Assembly: GCA_002307315.1 (NCBI GenBank)
Contig: DBTZ01000045.1
Location: 47,635-71,337 of the forward strand
DNA from: Alphaproteobacteria bacterium UBA1303
Lineage (GTDB): Bacteria > Pseudomonadota > Alphaproteobacteria > Micropepsales > Micropepsaceae
DNA length: 23,703 bases
Reading direction: 5' to 3'
The notes under the pieces are model-generated. The model worked only from the letters and a program-made list of their open reading frames with translations, was not told the DNA's origin and did no database searches. The position numbers were made by a program, and so were the translations under genes. Position 1 is the first letter of the stretch. Each line of letters opens with the position of its first letter. Of this stretch, positions 8,848-16,483 are shown piece after piece.

Positions 8848-9468
8848 ATGATGAAATCGAAGCTTTTTGCATGCAGCCTAGTTGCGGCGGGCGCGTTGAC
8901 GCTCGGCGCTGCCGTTGCGGTTCAACCCGCTTATGCCGCCCCGAAAGATCCGCCGCCGGGAGGGGCGCCGTCGGCGCGCGTTCTGATGGTCGACTTGCGA
9001 AGGGTGATTGCCGAATCGAAAGTCGGCCACGACATCCAGCGTCAGGTCGATGGCCTCAAGGCGCAAGCGACCCGCGATCTCGAGACCGAAGGTAAATCGT
9101 TGCAAGCCCAGCAGGTGCAGTTGCAGCAGCAGGCCGCTATTCTCGCCGCCGACGTCAAGGCACGCCGGATCAAGGAATTCGAGCAAAAGCGCGAAGTCTT
9201 TCAGGAGAAGGTTCAGAAGCGCGGCGGGATGATCCAGGGCGGCGTGATGAAGGCGCAGGCGCAGGTCGAACAGGCGCTCGGTCCCATTCTGCAGGGCATC
9301 TTGCGCGAACGCGGCGCCACCGTTTTGTTGGATCGCAGCTCCGTTCTGCTGGCGCCTAGCGCCATCGATGTTTCAGCCGTTGCGGTACAGCGGCTCGATA
9401 CGAAGATGTCTACGGTCAAGGTGGAACTGGCCGACGTGCCGGCTCAGTCCGGCGCCGGTCGGAGGTAA
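8848..9468 (+). CDS. skp: Periplasmic OmpH/Skp family outer-membrane chaperone
   Basis: Skp is a trimeric jellyfish-shaped periplasmic chaperone that holds unfolded outer-membrane proteins on their way to BamA, encoded immediately upstream. The 206-residue precursor starts at 8848 (or 8851; two adjacent ATGs), four bases after the bamA stop. The signal peptide is residues 1-30 with cleavage after AYA. The mature protein opens with a beta segment, VLMVDLRRVIAESKVG (46-60). A long charged, Gln-rich coiled coil follows (about 60-140). It closes with ILRERGATVLLDRSSVLLA (151-169), as in the OmpH fold. An in-frame extension into the end of bamA is open but unsupported. lpxD follows after 47 bases. 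Confidence 0.92.
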   Translation: MMKSKLFACSLVAAGALTLGAAVAVQPAYAAPKDPPPGGAPSARVLMVDLRRVIAESKVGHDIQRQVDGLKAQATRDLETEGKSLQAQQVQLQQQAAILAADVKARRIKEFEQKREVFQEKVQKRGGMIQGGVMKAQAQVEQALGPILQGILRERGATVLLDRSSVLLAPSAIDVSAVAVQRLDTKMSTVKVELADVPAQSGAGRR

Positions 9469-9515
9469 GCAATAATTGCGGAAGGAAATCCTTTTGCATT
9501 CTCGGGCGAGCCTGA

Positions 9516-10556
9516 ATGGCCGATCCTCGTTTTTACGATAATCGCGGCCCTTTTTCGCTGGCGCAGGTGTGCGTGGGCATCGGCGTGCCGTTGCCGGAAG
9601 GGGCTGAGGGATCGGCCGTTGTGTACGATCTTGCCACTTTAGGCGCCGCCGGAAGAGGACAGTTGTCCTTTTTCGCCGGCGGCAGGCTTTCCGAGGATTT
9701 CAGCCGGACCGCGGCGGCGTTTTGTCTGGTGCCGGCGAAGCTGGGGCGCGCCGTGCCGCCGGCCGGTGCCGTGTTGATTCCGTGCGCATCGCCGCCGCAT
9801 GTCTTCGCGGCGGTAGCCAATATGTTCTACCCCGATGCGAGTTTGGCGATATGGCTGCAGGATAGGGCGATCGACCCCACCGCCGAAATCGGCGAGAATG
9901 TCAATTTGGCGCCCGGCGTCGTGATCGGTCCCGGCGTGCAGGTGGGAAGCGGCACCCGCATCGGGCCGAACGTCGCCATCGGCCGCGGCGTCGCCATCGG
10001 CCGCGATTGCGAGATCGGCGCCAATGTATCGATTTCCCACGCGCTGATCGGCGATCGGGTGACGATTCTGCCGGGCGCGCAAATCGGCTCGCCGGGGTTC
10101 GGTTTTGCCAATGGCGAAACCGGCCACACCAAAATTCCCCAACTCGGACGGGTCATCGTTCAGGACGGCGTCGAAATCGGCGCCTGCACCGCTATCGACC
10201 GCGGCGCGCTGGCCGATACGGTGATCGGCGAAGGCACCAAGATCGACAATCTGGTGCAGATCGGCCACAACGTCCATATCGGCCGCCATTGCATCGTGGT
10301 CTCGCAGGTCGGCATATCCGGTTCCTCGATCTTGGGCGATTTCGTCGTGCTGGGCGGGCAGGTCGGCGTATCCGACCACTGCAAAGTCGGCGATCATGCG
10401 CGTCTGGGGGGCCGCACCGCGATGATCGTGGCCCAGGAACTCGAAGGGGGCAAGGACTACGCCGGCGCGCCGGCAAAACCGCTGATGGAGTGGATACGCG
10501 AGTTGCATGCCGTGGCGGGGCTGATTAAAAGACCGAAACGGAGCGAACATGACTGA
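9516..10556 (+). CDS. lpxD: UDP-3-O-acylglucosamine N-acyltransferase
   Basis: LpxD adds the second 3-hydroxyacyl chain, from acyl-ACP, to UDP-3-O-acyl-glucosamine in lipid A synthesis (cytoplasmic, third step). The 346-residue protein has an N-terminal uridine-binding domain (about 1-115). It is followed by a left-handed beta-helix of isoleucine-rich hexapeptide repeats (about 118-300, e.g. IGPGVQVGSGTRIGPNVAIG). The catalytic His is His251 in DNLVQIGHNVHIG. GFGFANG (194-200) and the helical C-terminus are typical. No strong Shine-Dalgarno precedes 9516, but the N-terminal sequence fits the family. The last 8 bases overlap fabZ. LpxC, which acts just before it, is not in this window. Confidence 0.97.
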   Translation: MADPRFYDNRGPFSLAQVCVGIGVPLPEGAEGSAVVYDLATLGAAGRGQLSFFAGGRLSEDFSRTAAAFCLVPAKLGRAVPPAGAVLIPCASPPHVFAAVANMFYPDASLAIWLQDRAIDPTAEIGENVNLAPGVVIGPGVQVGSGTRIGPNVAIGRGVAIGRDCEIGANVSISHALIGDRVTILPGAQIGSPGFGFANGETGHTKIPQLGRVIVQDGVEIGACTAIDRGALADTVIGEGTKIDNLVQIGHNVHIGRHCIVVSQVGISGSSILGDFVVLGGQVGVSDHCKVGDHARLGGRTAMIVAQELEGGKDYAGAPAKPLMEWIRELHAVAGLIKRPKRSEHD

Positions 10557-11055
10557 CCAAACACCTCTCGATATCGTACTCGACGTCGAGGCCATCACGG
10601 ATTTGCTGCCGCATCGCGCGCCGTTCTTGTTCGTCGAGCGTCTGTCCGACATCGTGCCGTTCGAAAGCGCTACCGGCCGCAAGGCAGTGGGCTACAACGA
10701 GCCGTATTTCATGGGGCATTTTCCCGCCTTTGCGGTGATGCCGGGCGTCTTGATCGTCGAGGCGCTGGCGCAGACCGCGGGGGCCTTGGTGATGCATTCG
10801 CTCGGGCTCAAGACCGAAAACCGCATCGTCTACTTCATGACCATCGAGAAAGTGAAGTTCAGACGGCCGGTTCGGCCCGGCGATATGCTGGTCATGAAGG
10901 TCAAGGCCATGCGCCGGCGCGGGTCGATGTGGTGGTTCGAAGGCAAGGCGTATGTCGACGATGTGCTGGTCGCCGAAGCGCAGTACAGCGCCATGATCCA
11001 GGTTCCGACCAAGGACGGCAGCAACGATGAAAATTCATCCGACGGCAATAATTGA
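10549..11055 (+). CDS. fabZ: 3-hydroxyacyl-[acyl-carrier-protein] dehydratase FabZ
   Basis: FabZ dehydrates 3-hydroxyacyl-ACP in fatty-acid elongation and competes with LpxA and LpxD, its neighbours here, for the same 3-hydroxyacyl-ACP pool. The hot-dog-fold protein is 168 residues. It shows LPHRAPFLFVER (20-31), the catalytic His57 in GHFP, and Glu71 in MPGVLIVEALAQ (64-75). Family members usually stop soon after the last strand (AQYSAMIQV, 144-152). Here about 16 hydrophilic residues follow (TKDGSNDENSSDGNN), and their codons overlap the start of lpxA by 29 bases. The start overlaps the lpxD end by 8 bases, with GAGCG upstream serving as a modest Shine-Dalgarno. Confidence 0.96.
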   Translation: MTDQTPLDIVLDVEAITDLLPHRAPFLFVERLSDIVPFESATGRKAVGYNEPYFMGHFPAFAVMPGVLIVEALAQTAGALVMHSLGLKTENRIVYFMTIEKVKFRRPVRPGDMLVMKVKAMRRRGSMWWFEGKAYVDDVLVAEAQYSAMIQVPTKDGSNDENSSDGNN

Positions 11056-11836
11056 GGACGGCGCGGTCTTAGGCGCCGATGTCGAAATCGGTCCCTTCTG
11101 CACGGTATCGGCCCTGGCGAAATTGGGCGACGGCGTGCGGCTGATTTCGCATGTGGCGATCATGGGAGAAACCTCGATCGGCGCACGCACCGTGGTGCAT
11201 CCCGGCGCGGTGTTGGGCGACGAGGCGCAGATCCACGGCAACGATTCCTCCGGCACGCGCCTCGAAATCGGCACCGACAACGTCATCCGCGAAGGCGTCA
11301 CCTTGCATCTGGGCAGCCAAAAGGGCCACGGCGTCACCAGGGTCGGCTCGCATAACATGTTCATGGCCTTTACCCATGCCGGCCACGATTGCGCGATCGG
11401 CGATCACGTTACCTTCGCCAACGGCGCGGTGCTGGCCGGCCATGTTACCGTCGGCGATTATGTGGTGCTGGGCGGGGTTTCGGCGGTGCAACAGTTCGGC
11501 CGCATCGGCCGCGGCGCCATGCTGGGCGGCGTGTCCGGCGCCAACGAAGACATCATTCCCTTCGGCATCGCCCACGGCGCGCATTGCAAGCTGGCGGGGC
11601 TGAACATCGTCGGGCTGAAGCGCCGCGGCGTGCCGCGCGAAAATATCCATGCCCTGCGCCACATGTACCAAACTATTTTCCTCGACGAAGCCGGACATTT
11701 CTCCGACCGGGTGGCGTCGGCCAAGGCGCAATTCGGCGGCGTACCCGAAGTGGACGAGGTTATCGCCTTCATCGAAGCCCCGGCCAGGCGGCCGGTCTGC
11801 CGCGCGTATTGGCACGGCGAAGCGACGCTGGCGTGA
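11027..11836 (+). CDS. lpxA: UDP-N-acetylglucosamine O-acyltransferase
   Basis: LpxA performs the first step of lipid A synthesis, transferring a 3-hydroxyacyl chain from ACP to the 3-OH of UDP-GlcNAc. The 269-residue protein has the hexapeptide-repeat beta-helix from the N-terminus (MKIHPTAIIEDGAVLGADVEIG-like start) to about residue 175. The catalytic His120 lies in THAGHDCAIG, with His117 alongside. GTRLEIG and NVIREGVTLH mark the nucleotide region, and GLKRRG (196-201) is typical. The hydrocarbon-ruler position, Gly173 in E. coli, aligns with Gly168 here. The gene starts 29 bases inside fabZ; its stop overlaps the GTG start of lpxI. Confidence 0.97.
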   Translation: MKIHPTAIIEDGAVLGADVEIGPFCTVSALAKLGDGVRLISHVAIMGETSIGARTVVHPGAVLGDEAQIHGNDSSGTRLEIGTDNVIREGVTLHLGSQKGHGVTRVGSHNMFMAFTHAGHDCAIGDHVTFANGAVLAGHVTVGDYVVLGGVSAVQQFGRIGRGAMLGGVSGANEDIIPFGIAHGAHCKLAGLNIVGLKRRGVPRENIHALRHMYQTIFLDEAGHFSDRVASAKAQFGGVPEVDEVIAFIEAPARRPVCRAYWHGEATLA

Positions 11837-12672
11837 ACGCGAAGCCGCCTCTCGGTATAGTTGCCGGCGGCGGTGCTCTGCCGCTGGCGGTTGTCGAAGC
11901 CGCCGTCGAAGCCGGCGGCGACGTGTTCGTCGTCGCGTTGCAAGGCTCGGCCGATCCGTGGGTGGAGGACTATCCGCATCGATGGGTCGGGCTGGGCGAG
12001 GCCGGCAGCACGGTCAAGGCGCTGAAGGGCGCGGGCTGCACCCGCGTTCTGATGGCCGGCAAGCTGCAACGGCCGAAATTTTCCGAACTTCACCTCGACG
12101 CCAAGGGCATGATGTTGGTGCCCAAGCTGATTGCGGCGGCGCGAAAAGGCGACGATGCGATCTTGCGCGGGGTCTCCGATTTGTTCGCCGCCGAAGGGTT
12201 CGCCGTGATCGGCGTCGCCGAAGCGGCCCCCGGTCTGCTGGCGTCCGCCGGCGTGCTCGGGGCGGTAAGCCCAAGCGAGACGCATGAGGCCGACATCCGA
12301 CGTGCGTTTGCCATCGTGCGCGCGCTTGGGGTTCACGACGTCGGCCAGGCGGCGATCGTCTGCGAAGGATTGGCGCTGGCGGTCGAAGCGGCGGAAGGCA
12401 CCGACGCCATGATCGCGCGCATTGCGCATTTGCCGGAGCATTTCCGCGGCAGCGAAAAAAAACGCCGCGGCGTGCTGGTCAAGGCGATGAAGCCGACCCA
12501 GGACGGCAAGACCGATCTGCCGGTGATCGGGGTCGTTACGGTGCAAAACGCCGCCGCCGTCGGGCTGGCCGGCATTGCGGTGGAGGCCGGTGCGGCGCTG
12601 ATCCTGCGCAAGCGCGAGGTGGCCGCCGAAGCCGACAGGCTCGGCCTATTCGTTGCGGGCGTGGCGCTTTAA
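11833..12672 (+). CDS. lpxI: UDP-2,3-diacylglucosamine pyrophosphatase LpxI (DUF1009)
   Basis: LpxI hydrolyses UDP-2,3-diacylglucosamine to lipid X and UMP. It is the alphaproteobacterial replacement for LpxH and attacks the other phosphorus. The 279-residue frame begins with GTG at 11833, overlapping the lpxA stop (GTGA); no ATG lies near the conserved N-terminus. LGIVAGGGALPLAV (7-20) opens the N-terminal domain. GDDAILRG (106-113) and KPTQDGKTDLPVIG (220-233) are the conserved signatures of the family. Length matches the ~280 of Caulobacter LpxI. The frame stays open for 148 codons upstream inside lpxA, but that is a shadow. The usual next gene, lpxB, does not follow. Confidence 0.95.
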   Translation: MNAKPPLGIVAGGGALPLAVVEAAVEAGGDVFVVALQGSADPWVEDYPHRWVGLGEAGSTVKALKGAGCTRVLMAGKLQRPKFSELHLDAKGMMLVPKLIAAARKGDDAILRGVSDLFAAEGFAVIGVAEAAPGLLASAGVLGAVSPSETHEADIRRAFAIVRALGVHDVGQAAIVCEGLALAVEAAEGTDAMIARIAHLPEHFRGSEKKRRGVLVKAMKPTQDGKTDLPVIGVVTVQNAAAVGLAGIAVEAGAALILRKREVAAEADRLGLFVAGVAL

Positions 12673-12681
12673 ACCGTCGTC

Positions 12682-12727
12682 CGTGAAAAAGTCCTTCGGC
12701 CTAAAGGCCTCAGTGTACTTTTTCACG
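12682..12727. terminator. Composite hairpin between convergent lpxI and purF, probable bidirectional terminator
   Basis: A perfect 11-base inverted repeat, CGTGAAAAAGT at 12682-12692 and ACTTTTTCACG at 12717-12727, encloses 24 bases. Within them a second small hairpin forms (GGCC 12698-12701, GGCC 12706-12709). The A5/T5 tracts inside the outer arms give T-runs on both strands, suiting two convergent genes: lpxI ends 9 bases before it and purF ends 71 bases beyond. The remaining bases to 12798 show no gene. The structure is seen; terminator function is inferred from placement. Confidence 0.7.
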
Positions 12728-12798
12728 ATTTCATCAGGGCAACCCCTTGCTTAGTGCGCTCTGGGGCGGAACTCTTGGTCGCCACAGGCGGGTGTGTT

Positions 12799-14262
12799 TT
12801 ACGCCACCTCGGCAAGGAAGGAGAGCTGCCCGCTTTTGCCGCCGGTATTGTCGGTCAGCGAAATCGGATAGTCGCCCGAGAAGCAGGCGTCGCAGAACCT
12901 GACGTTGGCCGGATCGCGCCCCGGCTCGCCCATCGCGCGATAGAGGCCATCCATCGAAATGAAGGCCAGGGTGTCGGCGCCGATGAAGCGGCGCATTTCC
13001 TCGATCCCCATCTCATGGGCCAACAGCTCGTGTTCGTTGGGGGTGTCGACGCCGTAGAAGCAGGAATGGGTGGTCGGCGGACTGGCGACGCGGAAATGCA
13101 CTTCCTTGGCGCCGGCATCGCGCACCATCTGGACTATCTTCTTCGAGGTGGTGCCGCGCACGATCGAATCGTCGATCAGCACCACGCGCTTGCCCTGAAG
13201 CGTGGCGCGGTTGGGGTTGTGCTTGCGGCGGACGCTGAAATGGCGGATGCCGTCGGTCGGTTCGATGAAGGTGCGCCCGACGTAGTGATTGCGGATGATG
13301 CCGAGTTCGAACGGCACGCCCGACGCATGCGAATAGCCCAGCGCCGCCGGCACGCCGGAATCGGGCACCGGAATGACGATGTCGGTATCGACCGGCTTTT
13401 CCTTGGCCAGTTCCTCGCCGATGCGTTTGCGGGCTTCGTAGACGTTGATGCCCTCGACCGTCGAATCCGGGCGGGCGAAATAGATGTATTCGAACACGCA
13501 GAAGCGTTTCGGCTGCGGCGCAAAGGGGAAATAGGACTGGCAGCCTTCGGCGGTGACGACGACGACCTCGCCGGGCTTGATGTCGCGCACGAAGTCGGCG
13601 CCGATGATGTCGAGCGCGCAGGTTTCCGATGCCAGTACGGTGGCCCCGTCGAGCCGGCCCAGCACCAAGGGGCGCACGCCGAAGGGATCGCGTACGCCGA
13701 TCATCTTCTTGGCGGTCATCGCCACCAGCGAGTAGGCGCCCTCGACTTGCTTCAGGGCGTCGACCAGTTTGTCGACGATCGTGCCGCAGGTGCTGCGGGC
13801 GGTGAGGTGGATGATGACCTCGGTATCCGAGGTGGATTGGAAGATGGCGCCGTCCTGCACCAGCTTCGCCCGCAAACCCCGCGCGTTGGTGAGGTTGCCG
13901 TTGTGGGCCAGCGCGATGGCGCCGCCGGCAAGATCGGCGAACAACGGCTGGATGTTGCGCGAAAACGAGCCGCCGGCGGTGGAATAGCGGTTGTGGCCGA
14001 TGGCAAAATTGCCGACCAGCTTTTCGGCGTGCTTGCCGTCGCCGCCGAAGATGTCGCCGACCAGACCCTGGTGGCGCTCGGCGATAAACTGATGGCCGTC
14101 GAAGGCGACAATGCCGGCCGCTTCCTGGCCGCGATGCTGCAAGGCATGCAGGCCGAGTACGGTCAGCGCCCCGGCACCGGGATGCCCGAACACCCCGAAT
14201 ACGCCGCATTCCTCGTGAAGAGTGTCGTCGGCGAACGACGCATCCCCGGTCAGGCCCGTCAT
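12799..14262 (-). CDS. purF: Amidophosphoribosyltransferase, Fe-S type
   Basis: PurF commits PRPP to purine synthesis, making phosphoribosylamine from PRPP and glutamine. The precursor is 487 residues. An 18-residue propeptide precedes the catalytic Cys19 of the Ntn glutaminase domain (EECGVFG). NRYST (91-95) and AHNGN (119-123) complete the glutamine site. The phosphoribosyltransferase domain has the PRPP motif VVLIDDSIVRGTT (360-372). Cys255, Cys401, Cys457 and Cys460 match the four 4Fe-4S ligands of the Bacillus-type enzyme, so this is the processed, cluster-containing form and not the E. coli form. Its start overlaps the cvpA stop (ATGA, 14259-14262), the classic cvpA-purF pair. Confidence 0.97.
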   Translation of the reverse strand: MTGLTGDASFADDTLHEECGVFGVFGHPGAGALTVLGLHALQHRGQEAAGIVAFDGHQFIAERHQGLVGDIFGGDGKHAEKLVGNFAIGHNRYSTAGGSFSRNIQPLFADLAGGAIALAHNGNLTNARGLRAKLVQDGAIFQSTSDTEVIIHLTARSTCGTIVDKLVDALKQVEGAYSLVAMTAKKMIGVRDPFGVRPLVLGRLDGATVLASETCALDIIGADFVRDIKPGEVVVVTAEGCQSYFPFAPQPKRFCVFEYIYFARPDSTVEGINVYEARKRIGEELAKEKPVDTDIVIPVPDSGVPAALGYSHASGVPFELGIIRNHYVGRTFIEPTDGIRHFSVRRKHNPNRATLQGKRVVLIDDSIVRGTTSKKIVQMVRDAGAKEVHFRVASPPTTHSCFYGVDTPNEHELLAHEMGIEEMRRFIGADTLAFISMDGLYRAMGEPGRDPANVRFCDACFSGDYPISLTDNTGGKSGQLSFLAEVA

Positions 14263-14972
14263 GGCTTGCCGTTCTTTCCGTCTTGCGTAGTTTCGATCAG
14301 CTTCTCTAGCGCCTGGCGGTCGTGGGCGCCATAAATCTTTTTGTGGCGATGGGACGCGGCGGACTTTTCGGCCGGTTTGGTTACCGTTTTCTCTTCGACT
14401 TTCTCCGGTTTTTTCTCAACCTGCGTTTCGATAACCGTATTTTGCTCCGTCGTTTTCGGGGGGGCGGCCGCCGGGGACGATTCGTCGGATTGGTTCGGCA
14501 CCAGCGAGGAGATCACCTCGGCCGAGCCGTCGACCAGCGGCAGGCTGTAGGATCTGGCGATCCATGTCGGCTGATTGCGCGGCGGCACGATCATGCCGAA
14601 AAACAGATAGAGCAGCCCGAGAACGAACAGCGCCCGCACGATGCCGAACACCCCGCCGAGCGAACGATCCAGCGGCCCGATTTGCGATTTTTTGACCGAC
14701 TGCGATAGCCGGAAGGTCATGAACGACAGCGGAATAAGGACGAGCAGGAAAATGCCGACGAACCCGCATACCTCTCCTACCCATTTCTGGGGGGCCGCGG
14801 CGCCTAATTTTTCCGCCACCGTCGGGCCGAAATAAAGCGTCGCCAGCGCCGCCGCCAGCCACGAGACGATCGACAAGGTTTCGTTGACGAAGCCGCGATA
14901 GACGGCATAGCCCGTCGAAACGACGATCACCGCCGCCACCACCAAATCGAGCGCTTGGAACGAGGCATCCAT
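14259..14972 (-). CDS. cvpA: CvpA family inner-membrane protein
   Basis: CvpA is a small inner-membrane protein first linked to colicin V production and commonly cotranscribed with purF; its biochemical role is not settled. The 237-residue product shows four hydrophobic segments near 8-26, 34-50, 66-86 and 106-130. A Pro/Glu/Lys-rich low-complexity stretch follows (about 160-205), then a short tail containing KIYGAHDRQALEKLIE (212-227), which recurs in alphaproteobacterial CvpA proteins as I recall. It lies 9 bases after radA and overlaps purF by 4 bases, so radA-cvpA-purF is probably one transcript. The tail makes it longer than E. coli CvpA (~162 residues). Confidence 0.92.
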   Translation of the reverse strand: MDASFQALDLVVAAVIVVSTGYAVYRGFVNETLSIVSWLAAALATLYFGPTVAEKLGAAAPQKWVGEVCGFVGIFLLVLIPLSFMTFRLSQSVKKSQIGPLDRSLGGVFGIVRALFVLGLLYLFFGMIVPPRNQPTWIARSYSLPLVDGSAEVISSLVPNQSDESSPAAAPPKTTEQNTVIETQVEKKPEKVEEKTVTKPAEKSAASHRHKKIYGAHDRQALEKLIETTQDGKNGKP

Positions 14973-14981
14973 GATTCGATT

Positions 14982-16379
14982 TTACGGCTTGCGGCGGATT
15001 TTGTCATCGTCGCAGCCGGCGATTGCCATCAGATCGGCAACCTGCCGCACCGTGCGCAAGGTCATGCCGTCGATCTGGGCGCGGCAGCCCTCCGCCACGA
15101 CCGCTCCGGTAAAACCCAGCTTTGCCGCCTCTTTCAGCCTAAGCTCTGCCTGCGGGGGGGGGCGTACGTCGCCCGACAGGCTGATTTCGCCGAAAAACGC
15201 CGTATCGGGCGGCAGGGCCTTGCCGGAGAACGACGACATCAAGGCGGCGGCGGCGGCGATGTCGGCAGCCGGCTCGCCCACCTTCAGGCCGCCCGCGACA
15301 TTGAGATACACGTCGTGGCCGCTCACCCCCAGGCCGCAGCGCGAATCCAGCACCGCCAGAATCATCGCCAAGCGCCCGGAATCCCAGCCGACCACCGCGC
15401 GGCGCGGGGTGCCGTAGGCGGCGTCGGCCACCAGCGCCTGAATTTCCACCAAAAGCGGCCGCGTGCCCTCCAGCCCGGCGAACACCGCGTTGCCCGGCGA
15501 GGCCGAATTGCGGTCGCCGAGGAACAGCTCGGACGGGTTGGCGACTTCGGCGAGGCCGGTTCCCGTCATTTCGAACACGCCGATCTCGTCGGTGGGGCCG
15601 AAGCGGTTCTTCACGCTGCGCAAGATGCGGAAATGGTGGCCGCGTTCGCCCTCGAAATAGAGCACGGCGTCGACCAGGTGCTCCACCGCCTTGGGACCGG
15701 CGATCTGGCCGTCCTTGGTGACGTGACCGATCAGCAACAGGCATGCCCCCGACGATTTGGCATAGCGCACCAGATCGTAGGAGGCGGTGCGCAACTGCGC
15801 CACCGTGCCGGGGGCGGCGTCGATCGCGCCGGTCCAGATGGTCTGAATCGAATCGATCACCAGAATGCCCGGCGGATCGGACGTATCCAGCGTCGCCAGA
15901 ATGTCCTCGATATTGGTCGCCGTGCCCAAGCGCACCGGATCGTCGGCCAGTCCCATGCGGCCCGCCCGCAAACGCACCTGCGCCATCGCCTCTTCGCCGG
16001 AGATGTAGACGGCGCTGCCTCCGGTGCGGGCGAAGGAGGCCAGCGCCTGCAGCACCAGCGTCGATTTGCCGATCCCCGGATCGCCGCCGATAAGCAGCGC
16101 CGAACCGGGCACCAAGCCGCCGCCGCAGACGCGGTCGAATTCGGCAATGCCCGTCGGCCGACGCGGCGGTTCCTTATCGAGGGTTTTCAGATCTTCCAGC
16201 GCGAAGGGGCGCCCGCGGCCGCGTTTCCTGGCGCCGCCGCCGAGCGGCGGGGGCGGGGCCTCTTCCACCAGGGAATTCCATGCGCCGCATTCGGCGCATT
16301 TCCCCGCCCACTTGGTATGGGTGGCGCCGCAGGACTGACAGACGAAGGTTATGGAAGCCTTGGGCATTTTTTTCTTCAT
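14982..16379 (-). CDS. radA: DNA repair protein RadA (Sms)
   Basis: RadA is a RecA-like ATPase that drives branch migration in recombinational repair. The 465-residue frame has a C4 zinc finger (Cys14, Cys17, Cys28, Cys31), Walker A GGDPGIGKST (98-107), the RadA-specific KNRFG (257-261), and a Lon-protease-like C-terminal domain from about 290 (lacking protease function in this family). Two starts are possible: 16379 (MKKKMPKASITF) or 16367 (MPKASITF), the latter closer to typical family starts. The leader holds a GC hairpin just before 16379. A run of nine C on the coding strand (15154-15162) encodes the Pro codons near residues 407-409 and could slip. It heads the radA-cvpA-purF unit. Confidence 0.96.
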   Translation of the reverse strand: MKKKMPKASITFVCQSCGATHTKWAGKCAECGAWNSLVEEAPPPPLGGGARKRGRGRPFALEDLKTLDKEPPRRPTGIAEFDRVCGGGLVPGSALLIGGDPGIGKSTLVLQALASFARTGGSAVYISGEEAMAQVRLRAGRMGLADDPVRLGTATNIEDILATLDTSDPPGILVIDSIQTIWTGAIDAAPGTVAQLRTASYDLVRYAKSSGACLLLIGHVTKDGQIAGPKAVEHLVDAVLYFEGERGHHFRILRSVKNRFGPTDEIGVFEMTGTGLAEVANPSELFLGDRNSASPGNAVFAGLEGTRPLLVEIQALVADAAYGTPRRAVVGWDSGRLAMILAVLDSRCGLGVSGHDVYLNVAGGLKVGEPAADIAAAAALMSSFSGKALPPDTAFFGEISLSGDVRPPPQAELRLKEAAKLGFTGAVVAEGCRAQIDGMTLRTVRQVADLMAIAGCDDDKIRRKP

Positions 16380-16383
16380 TTAC

Positions 16384-16399
16384 CCGCCCCTTCGGGCGG
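16384..16399 (-). other. GC hairpin directly upstream of radA
   Basis: CCGCCC (16384-16389) and GGGCGG (16394-16399) form a perfect 6-base stem with a 4-base loop (GAAG on the coding strand). It ends four bases before the upstream radA start codon. The only purine-rich Shine-Dalgarno-like bases for that start, GGGGCGG, lie inside the 3' arm, so the hairpin could limit initiation at 16379 and favour 16367. Regulation is inference. Confidence 0.4.
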
Positions 16400-16483
16400 C
16401 AGGGCGAATGTGAATAGCTGCGGTTGCAAATGCTTGCACGCGCCGATCCCATCATAACGGATTCGCGCTAATTCCCCATGTCA

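Noticed and set aside
12453..12465. A8 run in lpxI as a programmed frameshift site
   Set aside because: The LpxI frame continues intact with conserved motifs after the run, and no useful alternative product is seen.
12754..14334. A 526-codon plus-strand frame opposite purF
   Set aside because: purF on the minus strand has every catalytic and cluster residue. The antisense product is low-complexity and unlike any family.
14955..16457. A 500-codon plus-strand frame opposite radA
   Set aside because: Shadow of radA; His/Arg/Gln-rich composition typical of antisense frames in GC-rich DNA.
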